From: Eulemur rufifrons
Taxonomy: Eukaryota > Chordata > Mammalia > Primates > Lemuridae
Length of the DNA stretch: 64,000 nucleotides
Direction of reading: 5' to 3'
Assembly: GCF_041146395.1 (NCBI RefSeq)
Contig: NC_091002.1
Span: 10,348,501 to 10,412,500, forward strand
How positions within the stretch are numbered: position 1 is the stretch's first letter; each line of letters begins with the position of its first letter. Below the pieces are notes generated by a model that made no database searches, had not been told where the DNA came from, and saw nothing but the letters and a program-made list of their open reading frames with translations. This document shows positions 1 to 12,075 of the stretch, one piece after another. The position numbers and the translations under genes are program-made.

Positions 1-534
1 ACAGAGATGCTTCCTCACCCTCCCCTTCCCTCTACCTTCCCTCTGAGGCTGGCTCCCCACCAGAATTGTGCTACTTAATTATCTTTGCTGATAAAGATAA
101 ATGGCAATCATTTAACTCCTGATTTAGTGAAAAGAGAAATTGCCTGTGAGTCACCCAGGGTCTTCTTCCAAACCTGGCTGGAAACTAAGCCGTGTTTTTT
201 ATGACTTCTGTGCTTTGCAGGGACTCTAATTTCCCCCATTGGCGACCATTACCGTGCTTTATATAGAACAGTGAAACAACACAGCACATTAACCTTTGCG
301 GATGGCGCAGTTAGTGCCTTCGTAAGCAGTGGCTCTGATGCAAACATGGGGAAATGAGACACATTTAGTACAGATTGCTTTGTATAGCTTACCCCCTGTG
401 GTCCGAGTGACACTTTTGAAGAGGCGTAGACAATTCCGGCTTTGTCCCTTCCTCCTGGAGGTGGGGAGAGGGGGCTGTCGCAAATGGCCAGTGTAGAGCA
501 GGACATGGGTGAGTGACCCATTCTCATGGCCTCC
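1..534. other. Unassigned non-coding sequence
   Basis: I recognise no repeat family or gene here. A pyrimidine-rich stretch ending in CAG near 220 looks superficially like a splice acceptor, but the sequence after it has no frame resembling a known exon. The short minus-strand open frames are unremarkable. Confidence 0.4.
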
Positions 535-1215
535 TGTGCTGCCATCCTGCTCCGAGCCATCATCTCTCCCCTGATCTATTGCAATAGCTTTGTGACCGGG
601 GTCCCTGTTTCTACTGCTGCCCTCCACAGTGTATTTTCACATCAGCAGCCAGAGGAATCCTTTGACAACATAAGTTAGATTGTGTCACTGTCCCTAGAAG
701 CCCACTTAGGCTTGGTGTCACACTCTGGGTAGAAGACAAAGTCTTTCCAATGCCAGGCAGGTTCAGGCACTTTGCCCCAGTTACTTGTCTGTCCCCTCTC
801 CTGGCCCACCCTGCCTGGAAGGTCCTTTGCACTGGCTGTTCCCTCTGCCAGGAATATTCCTCACTGGATTTCTGCAGGGCCGCCCCTCCCTCCTTCAGGC
901 CATTATTCAAAAGCTATCTTTACAATGGGGTTTTCCCTGGCTCCCGTCTAAAGAGGAAAACTTATACCTCACACTCCCTCTCCTCTTCCCTGGCACTTAT
1001 CAGCAGCTGACATGCTCTTTAAAAAAAAAAATTTAAAGCAAACAAGCCCCTGGTTACTGGTTGCTTTTCAAAATGACCTGTTTTAATACTATGTTTAAAT
1101 AAAGAAATGATATATGTATTATTCTTATTATTGTTTACTGTTTATTTCCCCCAAGTGAAAATAAGCTTCATGAAGATGGGGATTTTTGTCTGTTTTGTTC
1201 CTGGCTCTTGGGATT
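535..1215 (+). repeat. L2 LINE 3' portion
   Basis: The sense-strand sequence follows the L2 3' region as I remember it. It has a block about dissecting populations of TGCAATAGC-type codons near 580, then the TTTGCACTGGCTGTTCCCTCTGCC block at about 824-847, then ACTTATCAGCAGCTGACATG near 994-1013. The terminal part (GGGGATTTTTGTCTGTTTTG, about 1179-1198) resumes after about 110 bases of A/T-rich sequence that does not align well. It is an ancient, inactive fragment with no reading frame. Confidence 0.75.
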
Positions 1216-1228
1216 ATATGCTTTAGGT

Positions 1229-1388
1229 CAGTGCTTCTCAAACTTTTATATGCCCAGGAATCACTTGGGGATCTTTTCAAAATGTAGATTCTAATAGGCA
1301 GCTTTGGGACCTGCACATTTGTATTGCTAACAAGCTCTCAGATGATGCTGATGTTGTTGGTCTGTGGCCCATACCTGGAACAGCAGGG
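1229..1388 (+). mobile_element. MER5A-like hAT element
   Basis: A non-autonomous hAT DNA transposon remnant. It begins CAGTGCTTCTCAAACTT, matching the MER5 terminal repeat. It then has AATCACTTGGGGATCTTTTC and AACAAGCTCTCAGATGATGC in the expected order. The 3' terminal repeat is eroded. Confidence 0.75.
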
Positions 1389-1537
1389 CTGGAGACCATG
1401 TGGATCTTCATGGTGGCAGGAGGCACCAGTTGTTTTCTCTCCAAAGCCAAGTTCAAAAACCCAGGGCTGGGCTGATGGTATCAAGGTCATGCCTCAGAGT
1501 TTGTGACTTTGTAGTTCAGGAATACAACCTAGGAATC

Positions 1538-1602
1538 TTGTTTTTATAAAGCTCACCAGGTGATTCTAATGTGCAGCTAGGATATGTAACCAATGGTTTA
1601 GA
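1538..1602 (+). mobile_element. MER5-like 3' fragment
   Basis: A second short MER5-related block, with a form of the AAGCTCACCAGGTGATTCTA motif and a degenerate end near AACCAATGG. About 150 unassigned bases separate it from the copy just upstream. It may be a separate insertion or part of a rearranged pair. Confidence 0.45.
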
Positions 1603-1829
1603 GAGATTAAGAATTTCTTGCATGTGCAAATGTGATACTGATTTTGCCAAATTGTCATCTAGTGAGTACACAATGAAAATTGGATTCTCAATTGAAAATC
1701 GAAAAATTCCCTTTTTCCTCATTGACATCATTTGGTTGGCCTCCAAAAATATAATGATTTCAACACAGGAAAAGGGAAAATGTGTATAATCATCTCAGAA
1801 TATCCTCATTCATCACTTTAAAATTCTAT

Positions 1830-2020
1830 TTAGTGTTATGAAAATAACACAGGCATATAGTAAATAATTCAAATAGTAAAAAGGTATGCAATAAAAAGTG
1901 AGCTTTTCTTCCATATTGGATTTCCAGTCTCATTCCTTAGAGGAAATTTTTGTCAACTGTGTCTTATGAATATTTCCAGAAAATTTCCAGAGACACACAT
2001 GCACACATTTTTTCTTTGTA
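1830..2020 (-). repeat. L1M-type LINE fragment, antisense
   Basis: The blocks ATAGTAAATAATTCAAATAG, CCAGTCTCATTCCTTAGAGG and TTTCCAGAGACACACATGCA follow the antisense 3' region of old mammalian L1. It is diverged and non-coding. Confidence 0.45.
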
Positions 2021-2109
2021 AACAAAAAGGGAAATGAGACCAAACCCTTTGTAAGAGATGTTTTCTTATGACTGTGTGTCTCAATTAGCTATGTATGGAA
2101 GATCATATT

Positions 2110-2500
2110 TTTACCCTGAGATCTCCCATTGAGAGGTGGGATTTTTGGCTCTTTCCCTTGAATCTGGTTGGCTTGCAACTATATTGGAAGTGACACTATA
2201 TGACTTTCAAGGCTAGATCATGAAAAGTGATACTGCTTCCCCCAAGTCCTCTTAGCATGCTTGCTTAGGAACCTAATCATCATGTTGTGACGCAATGGGG
2301 AGACCACACGGAGAAGCCATGTTTAGGTTTTCTAGCCAACAGCTATAGCTGAAGTCCTGGCCAACAACTAGCATCAACTTTCATAAATGTGAGCTTCAGA
2401 TGACCCCAGCCTCCAGCGTTCAGGCCAGTCTACCATGAAGCAGCAATGAGCTGCAAAGAAATTGGAGGCAGAATTTCCTGATCCTACTTAAGGGCTACAC
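2110..2500 (+). repeat. Ancient LTR (MLT1-like), sense
   Basis: The order of blocks matches an old MaLR/ERVL-type LTR: CCCTTGAATCTGGTTGGCTT, then GAAGTGACACTATATGACTT, then GGAGAAGCCATG, then GCCAACAACTAGCATCAACT, then CTTCAGATGACCCCAGCCTC. It is a solitary LTR remnant with no internal region. I am less sure of the subfamily than of its being an LTR-class repeat. Confidence 0.55.
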
Positions 2501-2997
2501 AACAGGAGTTACAAGAGGATGGTATAACCTTTGTGTCTCTCATCAGTGATCTCAAGCCATGTATTACTTTAGCTAGGCTAGGTAATGTTGCAATAGCAAG
2601 CAAATCTTCACATCTTCCAACTTCACATCACAAACATCTATTTCTTTCTTTATGGTACAATGAGAGCAAGGTGGCTCTCTTCCACATCATAGCCCAGGGA
2701 TCCAGTTTCCTTCTACGTGGTGGCTCTCCTATCTTCAAGGGCTCCTTGGAATCCTTTACCATGTTCTCTTCATTTGATTGGCATATGAGTGAAGAAAGAG
2801 GGCATGAGGATGGTGTGGGAACTTGTACAGCTTAGCCTTAAATGAGTTGTATCACGTCTGCCCACAATCCACTGTGGCTGACCCAAATATATGGCCCCAG
2901 CCTAGCTGCAAGAGAGTCTGGAAAATGTAGTCTTCTTGAGCACTGAGGGAGAAGACACATGATTGGTGGATATCTAGCTGTTTTCTACCACACAGTG
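2501..2997. other. Unassigned non-coding sequence
   Basis: I recognise nothing definite between the LTR remnant and the MIR. A plus-strand frame of 100 codons at 2533-2835 has no recognisable domain and is taken as chance. Confidence 0.35.
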
Positions 2998-3090
2998 CTT
3001 CAGTTTCCTCTCTCTGGATAAGCATAATAACAATAGCAACCTCCCCAGACTGCTGTGAGGACAAAAATGTAAGAATTTGTCTTATCTCTG
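2998..3090 (+). repeat. MIR SINE fragment
   Basis: The core and 3' part of a MIR in sense orientation. GCTTCAGTTTCCTCTCTCTG is followed by AAGCATAATAACAATAGCAA and CCCCAGACTGCTGTGAGGAC, as in the MIR 3' half. Confidence 0.65.
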
Positions 3091-3956
3091 AAGAAGTTGA
3101 GAGAGCTGTAACTGTACACATTTTAGGTATCATGGTGTTTCCCATCAGAAAGATACCTGACCTGATGAACACATTTGTTCATAAGTCTGGGGTCCCTATG
3201 GTTGACAGACAGTGAAAAGCCATTGCCCCTCCCCAGAATGTTCTAAATCTAACCACTGGCAACCACTGCCCTAGAACCAACAAGTACTTCTACCTCAGGG
3301 GAAAGAGCAACATGCTAATACAAAAGCAGCCCACCCACTTTGTATTCAAGCTCCCAAGAAAAGGGTCTCAGGAACACAGCTGGTCCCTCACCAGGCAATT
3401 TTCAAGTGGGACATTAAGCAGAGAGGCACATGTTATTTCTGTCTTCGGCTTAGCACTGTACTGTGGCTACCCAGGCCCTGTTCCCATAGCAGCATGTACA
3501 TTTCATATAAATGAGAATGAGAGAAAAGATTAAGATAAAGGAGCTGAAAACATATGATCCAAACTCCTTTAGACCCTGGTAGACCACAGGGCTTCCTTGT
3601 CCATTCCTTAGTAAGATATTTACATTCTGGGAAACTTCAGTCTTTCCATGGGGATGATAATCATGTCTAAGTTTCCCAGCATAAGCAGTTGTGGAGAGGC
3701 TTAGGCAAGGAAATGTTCTGGAGGGAGCTTTGGACACTGTGTAAACTGTACTGTACAGAGGTGAGCAGACATGTTTCTCCTACTATTCCTTGAGAAGCAA
3801 CAGACAGCAGCCTTATTGTTGTGCAACTCTAAAAGCACACAACCATTTCTCTCATTATAAAATTTCTGTATAAAACCTGGAAAATACAGGAAAGTATAAT
3901 TATAGCTCTGATTGTTGAATAATTTCTGTGACAAACTGATTCACCCTCATGGGTGG
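3091..3956. other. Unassigned non-coding sequence
   Basis: No repeat family or gene recognised. It has moderate AT content and only short, uninformative open frames on both strands. Confidence 0.35.
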
Positions 3957-4383
3957 TGTCTTAGTCCCTCTTGTGTTGCTATAAAGGAATACCTGAGGCT
4001 GGGTAATTTATGAAGAAAAACTCACAGTTCTGCAGGATGTACCAAAAGCATGGTGCCAGCATCTGCTTCTGGTGATGGCCTTAGGCTGCCTCCACTCATG
4101 GCAGAAGGCAGAGGGGAGCCAGTGTGTGTAGAGATCACATGGTGAGAGAGGAAGCAAGGGAGAGAGAGAGGAGGGAGATGCCACGCTCTTTTGAACAACC
4201 AGCTCTTGTGGGGACTAATAAGAGGGAGCACTCACTCGCCCCCTCCACCTCCCACCAAGGGAGGGCATTAATCTATTCGTGGGGTTTCCACCCTATGATC
4301 CAAATACCTCCCATTAGGCTCCATCTCCAACATTGGGGATCAAATTTCAGCATGAGGTTTGGAGGACAAACATCCAAACTACA
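3957..4383 (-). repeat. THE1/MST-type MaLR LTR, antisense
   Basis: A nearly complete solitary LTR of the primate MaLR group, read antisense. It opens with the antisense end TGTCTTAGTCCCTCTTGTGT. It then has GAGGCTGGGTAATTTATGAA, GCATGGTGCCAGCATCTGCT, a GA-rich stretch at 4145-4180 and ends near ACATCCAAACTACA. Length of about 430 bases suits the family. I see no clear 5-bp target duplication. No internal region is attached, so it is probably a recombined solo LTR. Confidence 0.85.
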
Positions 4384-4644
4384 GTAGATGGGTAGTAGGG
4401 TTCTGCCCACCTGCTGAGATAACAGACAGCTGGGTAGGACTATTAGATTCATAACTAGGGTGATGCCACTTGCTTCATCTGCCTGTTTCCAAAGCAAGTG
4501 GCTCAGCCGTTTCATCACATGTGTCACCGGCTTCAGAAACATCCATTTCCTTTGACCCTGTAAATTTCCTCCTAAAAAAGTCTTCCCTCAATCTATAATC
4601 CTAAGCGTAACCCAGATTTATGGTCAAATATCCAAAGATGGCTG
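4384..4644. other. Unassigned sequence
   Basis: A short stretch between the LTR and the L1M 3' end. Nothing recognised. Confidence 0.3.
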
Positions 4645-5035
4645 CTTCAGAGTTATTTATAAAAGTGAGAAATTGAAAATGTAAATGCCTGTTGTTCATG
4701 TAATGAATATGTAAATCAAGGAGCATTCATGTAGTAAAACATCATGTGATCTCTAAGAATAATGTTTATATTATAATTTTAATGACAGAAAATTGTTTAT
4801 TACAACAAGGTTCACAGGATAGTGAATGCTATATACAGGTTTATCTCAACTGTGTTCAAAATGCATAGAATAATGACAGGAAAGAAACATGACGAAACAA
4901 ACTGTGTTGGTTCTGGGTGGTAGAAATATGAGAAACTTCTTTTTCTGTGTGTTTCCCTCCCACCTGCTTTTCCATATTTTAAAAAGTTTCTGCATGGAGC
5001 CAGATTAGGAAAAATGAAGTAAAATACCAAACATG
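4645..5035 (+). repeat. L1M-type LINE 3' end, sense
   Basis: It follows the 3' untranslated region of an old L1. Block order is ATTTATAAAAGTGAGAAATT, a degenerate (G)ATCTCTAAGAATAATGTT, GGTTCTGGGTGGTAGAAATA and TTTTTCTGTGTGTTTCCCTC. No coding part is visible. Confidence 0.6.
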
Positions 5036-7344
5036 AAGTTCACAACCCCACAAATCCCCCTCTCAAACTGACATTCCCTATCTTAACTCCCTTTGTCTCA
5101 TTTGCTTACAGTTTCATTGTCTTTTTCTTATAAATGCTTATGTTGCCATGAGTGCTATCAGCACTAGGTGAAATTCAATTCAAAATACATAAAAACTGGA
5201 GCCACCCACTCACCAAGCCTTCATGTGCCAAGAAATCTTCAAAGGAACCGAGAGATAAATGGTTCTCGTATTAAATTCCCACCTTCAGTTACAGGTTAGG
5301 AAGGACAGCTGAATGTTTTTCATAACACTAAGCATATCTTTTGCAAACAAGATAAAGAGAAAAGGAACTATTATCATGGATCCAATTATAGCTGCAGCCT
5401 GTTAGAAATCAATGTAGAGAGTACAAGTTTGCTGAGGATGCAGACAGATTAGGTTTCCTTTAGAACTTGACAGTCCTTGTTAAGGCTCAGGGGAGTTTTG
5501 TGTGAGTGCAGACTGAATATCCCTTTGAGGAGTTTGCTTGGAGGACGGTCAATGCAAACAACCTATAGCCAGGATTTTCAAACCTCATCCTAAGAGAAAT
5601 GGCCGTAGGGAGACAAAGTACTTTCAGGATCATCTTGTTTGCCTCATCTGTTCTTGCCAGCTACCCCCAAAGCCCTCTGGAAGTTAAATCACATGTGGAG
5701 TGACTTCTGAGCAGAGTCCAGTAAAGTTTGATGTAGATCAAATATCATTCAATTTATCCATTTATGCCAGAAACAAAGGCAAGGATATTATTTATTCTAG
5801 GTGTCAATATTTCACGAGGCCTTGTAGAGTTTTTGATAACTGGAACCCTACAGATATTTACCCTACATCTGAAAAGATGAGCCAAGTATAGACTTCTCTT
5901 ATTAGAAATTGCCTCAAAACGTAAAACAAAATTTGGGTTTTGCTTAGGGAGTGGATTCAGTGAATGCTTATGGCATTTGCTGACTCTAAGAATCTCAGAG
6001 ATGTCCACCCTCAAAAGAGATTTCCAGATTGATCACACTGTATTGCGTTATGATCTTTCCTGACTAATATCTGACTTCAGTCCATATATCAAGTAGGGCT
6101 GGTGTTTATCATATGACCTTGAACTCTTTTGGGAACAGGAGTGTTTGTTAAGTAGGACCTTACATAGAGCATAGTCTGGCTTTGAGACTTGACCATATTC
6201 TACTTGCTGTGATAAGATGCTCATTTCCTTACATCTCACATGGTGTGGTTCCTAGTTCCTGGCCTTTGCATCTCTCCTCCTCTGCTGCCACAAGGAGTTC
6301 ACCAGCTCCTCTTACCTTCCTAGGCTCATTTTCAAATTTCTCTTGCTGTCTCCCTGAACAGTTCTGGTCAAGGGACTGCTTTTCTTGTTTGAAGCACAGA
6401 GCCTATGTATATAAGTTCTTAGGACATCTTCTTGCATGTTTCCCACTATGATGTCCCTGCTATGGATGAACCTAAGGCTAGGCCTTTCCAGTGCCAAACA
6501 CTTCTAAGTCTAACCCACCTCCCATTCCTTTCTGGTGGAAGGGTCCACAGAACAGTTGCCACATCTGCTATTTCATTTGGAGTCCCCAGCTTTCATCTGC
6601 TTTTATGAAGCTCAGCATACTATTACCTACCCTGCAGACAGCTGCAGGGAGATTCTCCTCCTTGAGAAGCTTTGTAGGTGACTCAGCCTCACTCCTCAGA
6701 TCCAAGAGATGAGGTTAACTAACCTAGGTGGTTGCTACCTAGAAGATGGTTCAAGTTGAAAAACAGAGCTTCCAGGGAGGCTTCCCAATGACACCAGCTT
6801 GTATTCACTCTGTGAGCAAGACTGAAATGACCAGATCCAGAAGGAGAGAGGGATCTCCTTGCATGAAAGGCAGGTCATTCAGGAAAGTATTAATAAAACC
6901 AAATGACAAGGATGACCTTGCAGCCTCTTATGATGAAGGTGGTACTGCTGAAGCATTCTCACCAATATCATGAGATTTTATAGTCAACTATGAAACATGT
7001 GCACCTTCTCAAATAGAAAAAAAAAAAGCCCAGGTTATTCAAGGAGACTACCCTCCATGTGTGGGGTAGCTGGATCATATGGCCCAGATTTTGTCCTCTC
7101 AAAAGTAACCTTCTTCTCAGAGATTGCTCACCCATATTCTGGCCTGAATAGGGATACAGCCCTTCTCTTTAACAGTATAATTGAGAAAAGATGGATATTC
7201 AAAAAACTTTCCTCAAGGCTTCTGCATTATAAAATGGAAATACACACTGAAAGAAACCACAAATTAGATAATTTGACTGTAAGGTATGGTGGTCTTGAAA
7301 GAATTTTATTTTTGTTTTTGCTTGGGATGTTCTGTAGAGGATGC
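5036..7344. other. Long stretch without recognised repeats
   Basis: About 2.3 kb in which I recognise no mobile element. Several blocks, for example 5330-5470, look compositionally balanced and undecayed. Plus-strand frames at 6182-6451, 6746-6973 and 6997-7407 reach 75-136 codons but show no domain, no initiation context and no splice structure I can defend. It could hold conserved non-coding sequence. Confidence 0.4.
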
Positions 7345-7510
7345 ACTCTTCTTAGATCCTGTGTGGAGGTTGGGAAGTCCATGGATAAATTTCAGCAAGG
7401 TCCGTGAACCCTCTGAGATTGTAATTGAGTGTTTGTGTGCCCGCATATTTTTGGGGAAATAGAGTCTGGAGCTTTCATGATATTCTCAAAAATGTCTTTG
7501 TATCCCCAAA
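7345..7510 (+). mobile_element. hAT-type DNA transposon fragment
   Basis: Blocks AGTCCATGGATAAATTTCAG, GGTCCGTGAACCCTCTGAGA, TTTTGGGGAAATAGAGTCTG and GCTTTCATGATATTCTCAAA follow a common non-autonomous hAT family whose inner sequence refers to a 'ggtccgtgaacccctgaaat' core. Both terminal repeats are eroded, so the exact family and ends are unsure. Confidence 0.5.
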
Positions 7511-10429
7511 GGCATCTTAGTCCCTATAACTGAGTCCCCCACACACGGGCATCTCAACTCTTCAAAGTCAAGAGAGTGAAAGCAAGAGACAGTGAATGGA
7601 AACTCTCCTCGGTTTCTTCTTTTTTGGGGTGATTGATCCCAATAATGACCGTCTCTTTCAAGGTGGGCCAAACCATACTGATAACAACTCAAAACACAAC
7701 TCCAGTAGGAATGGTATCTACCACATTTGGGATCGTGTTTATTATGGAGCCAACCTCTGCCTCCTCTGGACAAGGTTCCATATAAACCAAAGCTCCTCAT
7801 TTTATGCTCTAAAACAGGAAACACTTTTGTTTAAAGCCCTCGCATCTTTTCTTCCTGGACCTCGATTGAATTGGGTTTTTAGAATGTTAAGCAAATTTTG
7901 TTTTTACGGACACTCTGTGGGAAGAACTTTAATCTGTTTTATGTTCTCAGAAGGTTAGAACAATTAATATTGTGGAAACAATACCACATGTAGTCCCAGG
8001 GATAGCTGTGAATATACAATGATATATTAGCTTAATTTCCCCCAGTGAATGGTTGTTGTCTTTGCCAGCAAATGTGGCCCATGGGTAATTGGCAAAATCA
8101 CAGAGATTTCTCCAAAGAATACATGTGGGGCTGTTAGATCAGTGGCAAAAACCACTGGTTCCAGCTTGATTGACCAAATGTTGCTAGTGACTGATGGGAT
8201 CTTTGAAAACTAAAATAACAGTTTTGATGTCCCATGGATAGAATGCCACTCTTAGAATGGAGAGGCTAGATTTTGGTGCTGCACTGGGCATCCAACCAGG
8301 TGTTTAAACTTAGGTAAGTCACCTGGTCATACCTGTCTGGGTTCTCCTCTGTAGAGGGAGTCTCCCTGAGGTCAGCTTTGACTTCTATGAGTCTATTGAC
8401 TGTACAAGTTTGGGGTGCTCTTAAAAATCCTTGGAGAGAACACATGGCCTTAAATGTTGGCAAAAGGAGCAAGGGACAGGGCAATTGTACTATGGATTGG
8501 AGTTGTACTAATATAGGTTTCAGACAATGGTTGCTGTAAATATATTGGGACAATGATGATCTTAATTTACTATCTGAGATGTTCAAGTGGGCAATCCCAA
8601 ATTTATCAAATGATTGTGTAATTTCCCATGTATCTTTGTCTCCATTAAGATAAGCAAACTTGAGTTGATGCCCAGAAACAAGAAAGAAGTATAAGCACAT
8701 GTATTGATTAGGGTCATATTTTCACTTCTACCCTCATCTATTTGCCCAAGGGCACTCTCTCCTTCATTCATGGAAGTAATCTGAAGTAACAGGTATGCAT
8801 ATGTTGGACAACTATGAAATGAACTTTAGGCTTATATTTCCCAGGACAATTCAGATTTGCTCAGCATCTGCCCTCAGAGACAAGGCACAAGGTCCTAAGC
8901 TAGGGAAATACTATTTTCTAAATAGCTCTATGCTAGGGCCTGAGTAATGGACATACAGAGTGATCTTCACTTGCAGATGTTGGTCAGTAGTTTAAGCAAC
9001 CTCCACCCAGTCCTGACATGTAAGTGTGCGCTCTCAGTTCTAACTTGGCAATTTATTATTTGCAAAACTTGAAACAACCTTGGCTGAGTGGTGGTTTGGT
9101 AAAAGCTGAGTGTCTTCCCCTGCAACGTCTACCAGAAAACTAGGATTTGAGCTCCAGAAATGTTTTTGATGGCTGAAATTTATAGTGACCCCATTAAAAC
9201 CATGATCCAACAGAAAGTACCATTTATAGATAATTACCAATGGGGCTATGGAGAGCAGAGTACAGAACAGTAAGAAGACATCCAAATGAAAATAAAACTC
9301 AGCCATCTTATCCCTCATGTATTGAAAGTTTTGCTTAGGCCCAGACAGTGACCTTAGAAATTCTTGGCTAGAAAGGTGGTATTTCAAAATGTTTCTGAGT
9401 AAAATAATTTCCAGCAAATATTATTGTCAAACATAAGTATTTTGCTAAGCATGACACAAATGCAAATCCGATACAGATACCCTATCCTAACTGAGCTTAA
9501 AGGGAAGATGAGTTCATAAATAGCCAGACCCTGTAGTGATGTGGGCAGGATATTTGAGAAAGAGGGAAGAGCTGGAACCATGGTACAGTGCTGGAAATTG
9601 CCATAAATGCACGGGAAACTATAAGCTTAGCTTGGTTGAAAACAAGGTTGAAAGAATAGACTGGAATAAGAACCCGTTCATGATGTTTCTGTTGTCACAG
9701 GCTGGAACAACATCAACCTTTTTAAAGCTCACATGCTGGCCTGTCATGTAGAGCTTTCAGCAGTTGGAGCCCTGAAGTGGTCAGGATGTTCCCAGGAAGT
9801 CATATCCCAGCTGGATTCTCCTTCAAAACTTTCGAGATGTTTATTGTACACTTCCCATGTAAAAAAGCTCTACAAGGCATTATAAGAGATGCTAAAAAGA
9901 ATCGATTTTAAGGATCTTAAAGTGTAGAAACAATTGCAAGTATCTTAAGAGAGGTTCAAAAAAAGCCAAAATACATACTGAAGAGGCCTTTGATGAATGT
10001 CAATAACTGTTTCTGATAAAACTCTTTGAACTAGGAAGAGAAGGATGGGTCCTTTATTTGATAAAGCCAATCAGCATAATGCACCCACTTGGCCATAACA
10101 ACTTGTTCAGAAATGGGCAAGTGACTGTCCATTGGGCCAGTGTGACACAAGGACATTTCCTATGCTCCCAGGAAAGCAGCTACTTGCAGGGATGTTTTCC
10201 TTCTGTTGTATGTGAACAAGAAAACATGAACACTGGGAGGCCTCTGGCAGCCACCCTGGGACCAGGAGGGAAAGCAGTCGAAGATGCAGGCTGAGAAGAG
10301 AGGTGGCTGGCTCGCCCAGGCCCTGCCTGAAATGGCTGTGGGACTCCTATTTTACATCATAAGCCAGTGTGGGTTTAGTTTTCTGTAACTGAAAACAGCT
10401 GATAGAGTGCTAACCGATTAAAACACTGA
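7511..10429. other. Long stretch without recognised repeats
   Basis: Nearly 3 kb with no family I can name. The longest frame is on the minus strand at 8266-8700 (144 codons). It is serine/leucine rich, has no recognisable domain, and its extension upstream in another frame starts at 8771. I treat it as non-coding. The rest is AT-rich unassigned sequence. Confidence 0.4.
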
Positions 10430-11310
10430 CCTTATACACATTTAATGGAGAAACATTAGAGACTCTCTCATTAAAGAAGGAGCAATAAAAAATAAGAAAA
10501 GACTGCCATGATCCTTTCTATAATTCAATATTACAAGAATACTGAATTGTTGACCACATATTCTGGCCAATGCAGAATGACAGAGAATAAGGAATAATTA
10601 TTGGAAAGGAAGATTTATCGATGATATTGTTACTATTTACAAATCACACAATTTTCTATTTGGAAAACTTAAAATAATCAGCTAAACCACTGTAATAAGA
10701 GAGTTCAGAAATATGACTGAAAACCAAATGTAGGGAAAAATTTATAATTTTCCTATACACTTGCAATAATCAGTTATAAAATATATGGAAAATGAGTTCA
10801 TTCATAATTAAAGCAGATAATATGTAGGACCCATGTTTTAAAATAATAGCATTTGACAGAGGCTAAACATTTCAGAAATACATTTGGATAATCCACAATA
10901 TTAGTGGGGGTGCAGGCACCCTCAGACGCCACTATCAATCATAACAAAAATGGTATAATCGAGTTCTGGAACTCAGTGAGGCAATGAATACCAAAAGCTT
11001 CAATAGCTTAAAAACTCTTGTTTGTCCAGAAATTTATCTCAAGGAACTTACGAAAGATCTGTTCAAAGACAGTTCCAAGGATATTCACTGAAGTATCTTT
11101 TATAAATACAGGAAATAATTGAAATGTGGCACAAAATGGATTAGGTAAATAAATTCTGTTATAGTCATACACAATGGAATAGTTTGCAGTTATTGAAAAG
11201 GTGTTTGTTACAAAAGGGTATTTGGTTTGGAAGGATTTATGCGCTATGATAAATGAAAAGGCAGTTACTCAGCAGTAGGTACAGAGTGACCTCATTTTAC
11301 AGCAGATATA
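10430..11310 (+). repeat. L1M-type LINE, ORF2 end and 3' UTR, sense
   Basis: Degenerate L1 sequence in sense orientation. Around 10600-10760 it matches the end of the reverse-transcriptase frame (TATTTGGAAAACTTAAAATA and TTTCCTATACACTTGCAATA). Around 11030-11240 it matches the 3' region (ATGGAATAGTTTGCAGTTAT). Stop codons in all frames mean it is dead. Deletions relative to a full element lie between these two parts. Confidence 0.65.
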
Positions 11311-11594
11311 ATGTGACTGTGGGCAGGGATGGGAGAGACTGGGCTGGACATCTTGGGGGTGTCACGTAGCATGGAGACCATGTCTGAAATGTGGGCCTAC
11401 AGAAGGTGGCAGTTCTGAGAGCAAGGACAGGGACAGAGAGCCAAAGAAAAGGAAAGCTACCTCTTGCTTCTATGCATAATTCTTCTCCCCTGTAGCTCCA
11501 CATATCTTTAGTGAAACACACTTGGTGTGGTTGGATTACCTGTAGAAGGTGCACGGGACTGCATTTTGCTCTATGTCACCATGGGTGGGAGAGT

Positions 11595-12075
11595 GTGTTA
11601 GTTATTGATTGCTGTGTAACAAATTGTCCCCAAATTTAATAGCTTTGATCTCATGCATTTCTTATCTCATAGAGTTTCTGAGGGTTAGGAGTTTGGGAGT
11701 GACTTAGCCGGACGGTGCTGGTTCAGGGTCCCACATGTTGCCCCGGCTTGTCTGCTTGCAAGCTCATTCACATACCCATGGGCAGGAGACTCCTGTCCCT
11801 CACCCTGTAGGTCTCTCTGTTGTGCTGCCTACAACGTGACTTCCACCACAGCAAGGGATCTGAGAGAGAGTGAGCGACTGGGTGCCCAAGACAGAAGCCA
11901 TAGTCTTTTATAAACTAATCTCAGAAGTGACATGTCACTACTTCTGCTGTACACTACTGAACACACAAACTAACCCTGGTATAATGTGGGGGGGAACTAC
12001 ACAAGGGTGTGAGTGCCGGGAGGCCATTAAGGGCCATCGTGGAGGCTGTGGGAAGGGAAGAGAGAGCTGGGGACG
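11595..12075 (-). repeat. Ancient LTR (MLT1-like), antisense
   Basis: It opens with GTTAGTTATTGATTGCTGTG followed by TAACAAATTGTCCCC, the antisense end of an old LTR. It then has AGAGAGTGAGCGACTGGGTG, CAGAAGTGACATGTCACTAC and GGCCATTAAGGGCCATCGTG in family order. It is a nearly full-length but diverged solo LTR. Confidence 0.6.

Noticed and set aside
190..240. A splice-acceptor-like TTTGCAG before GGACTC near 220.
   Set aside because: No open frame of exon quality follows and no matching donor was found. Such motifs are common by chance.
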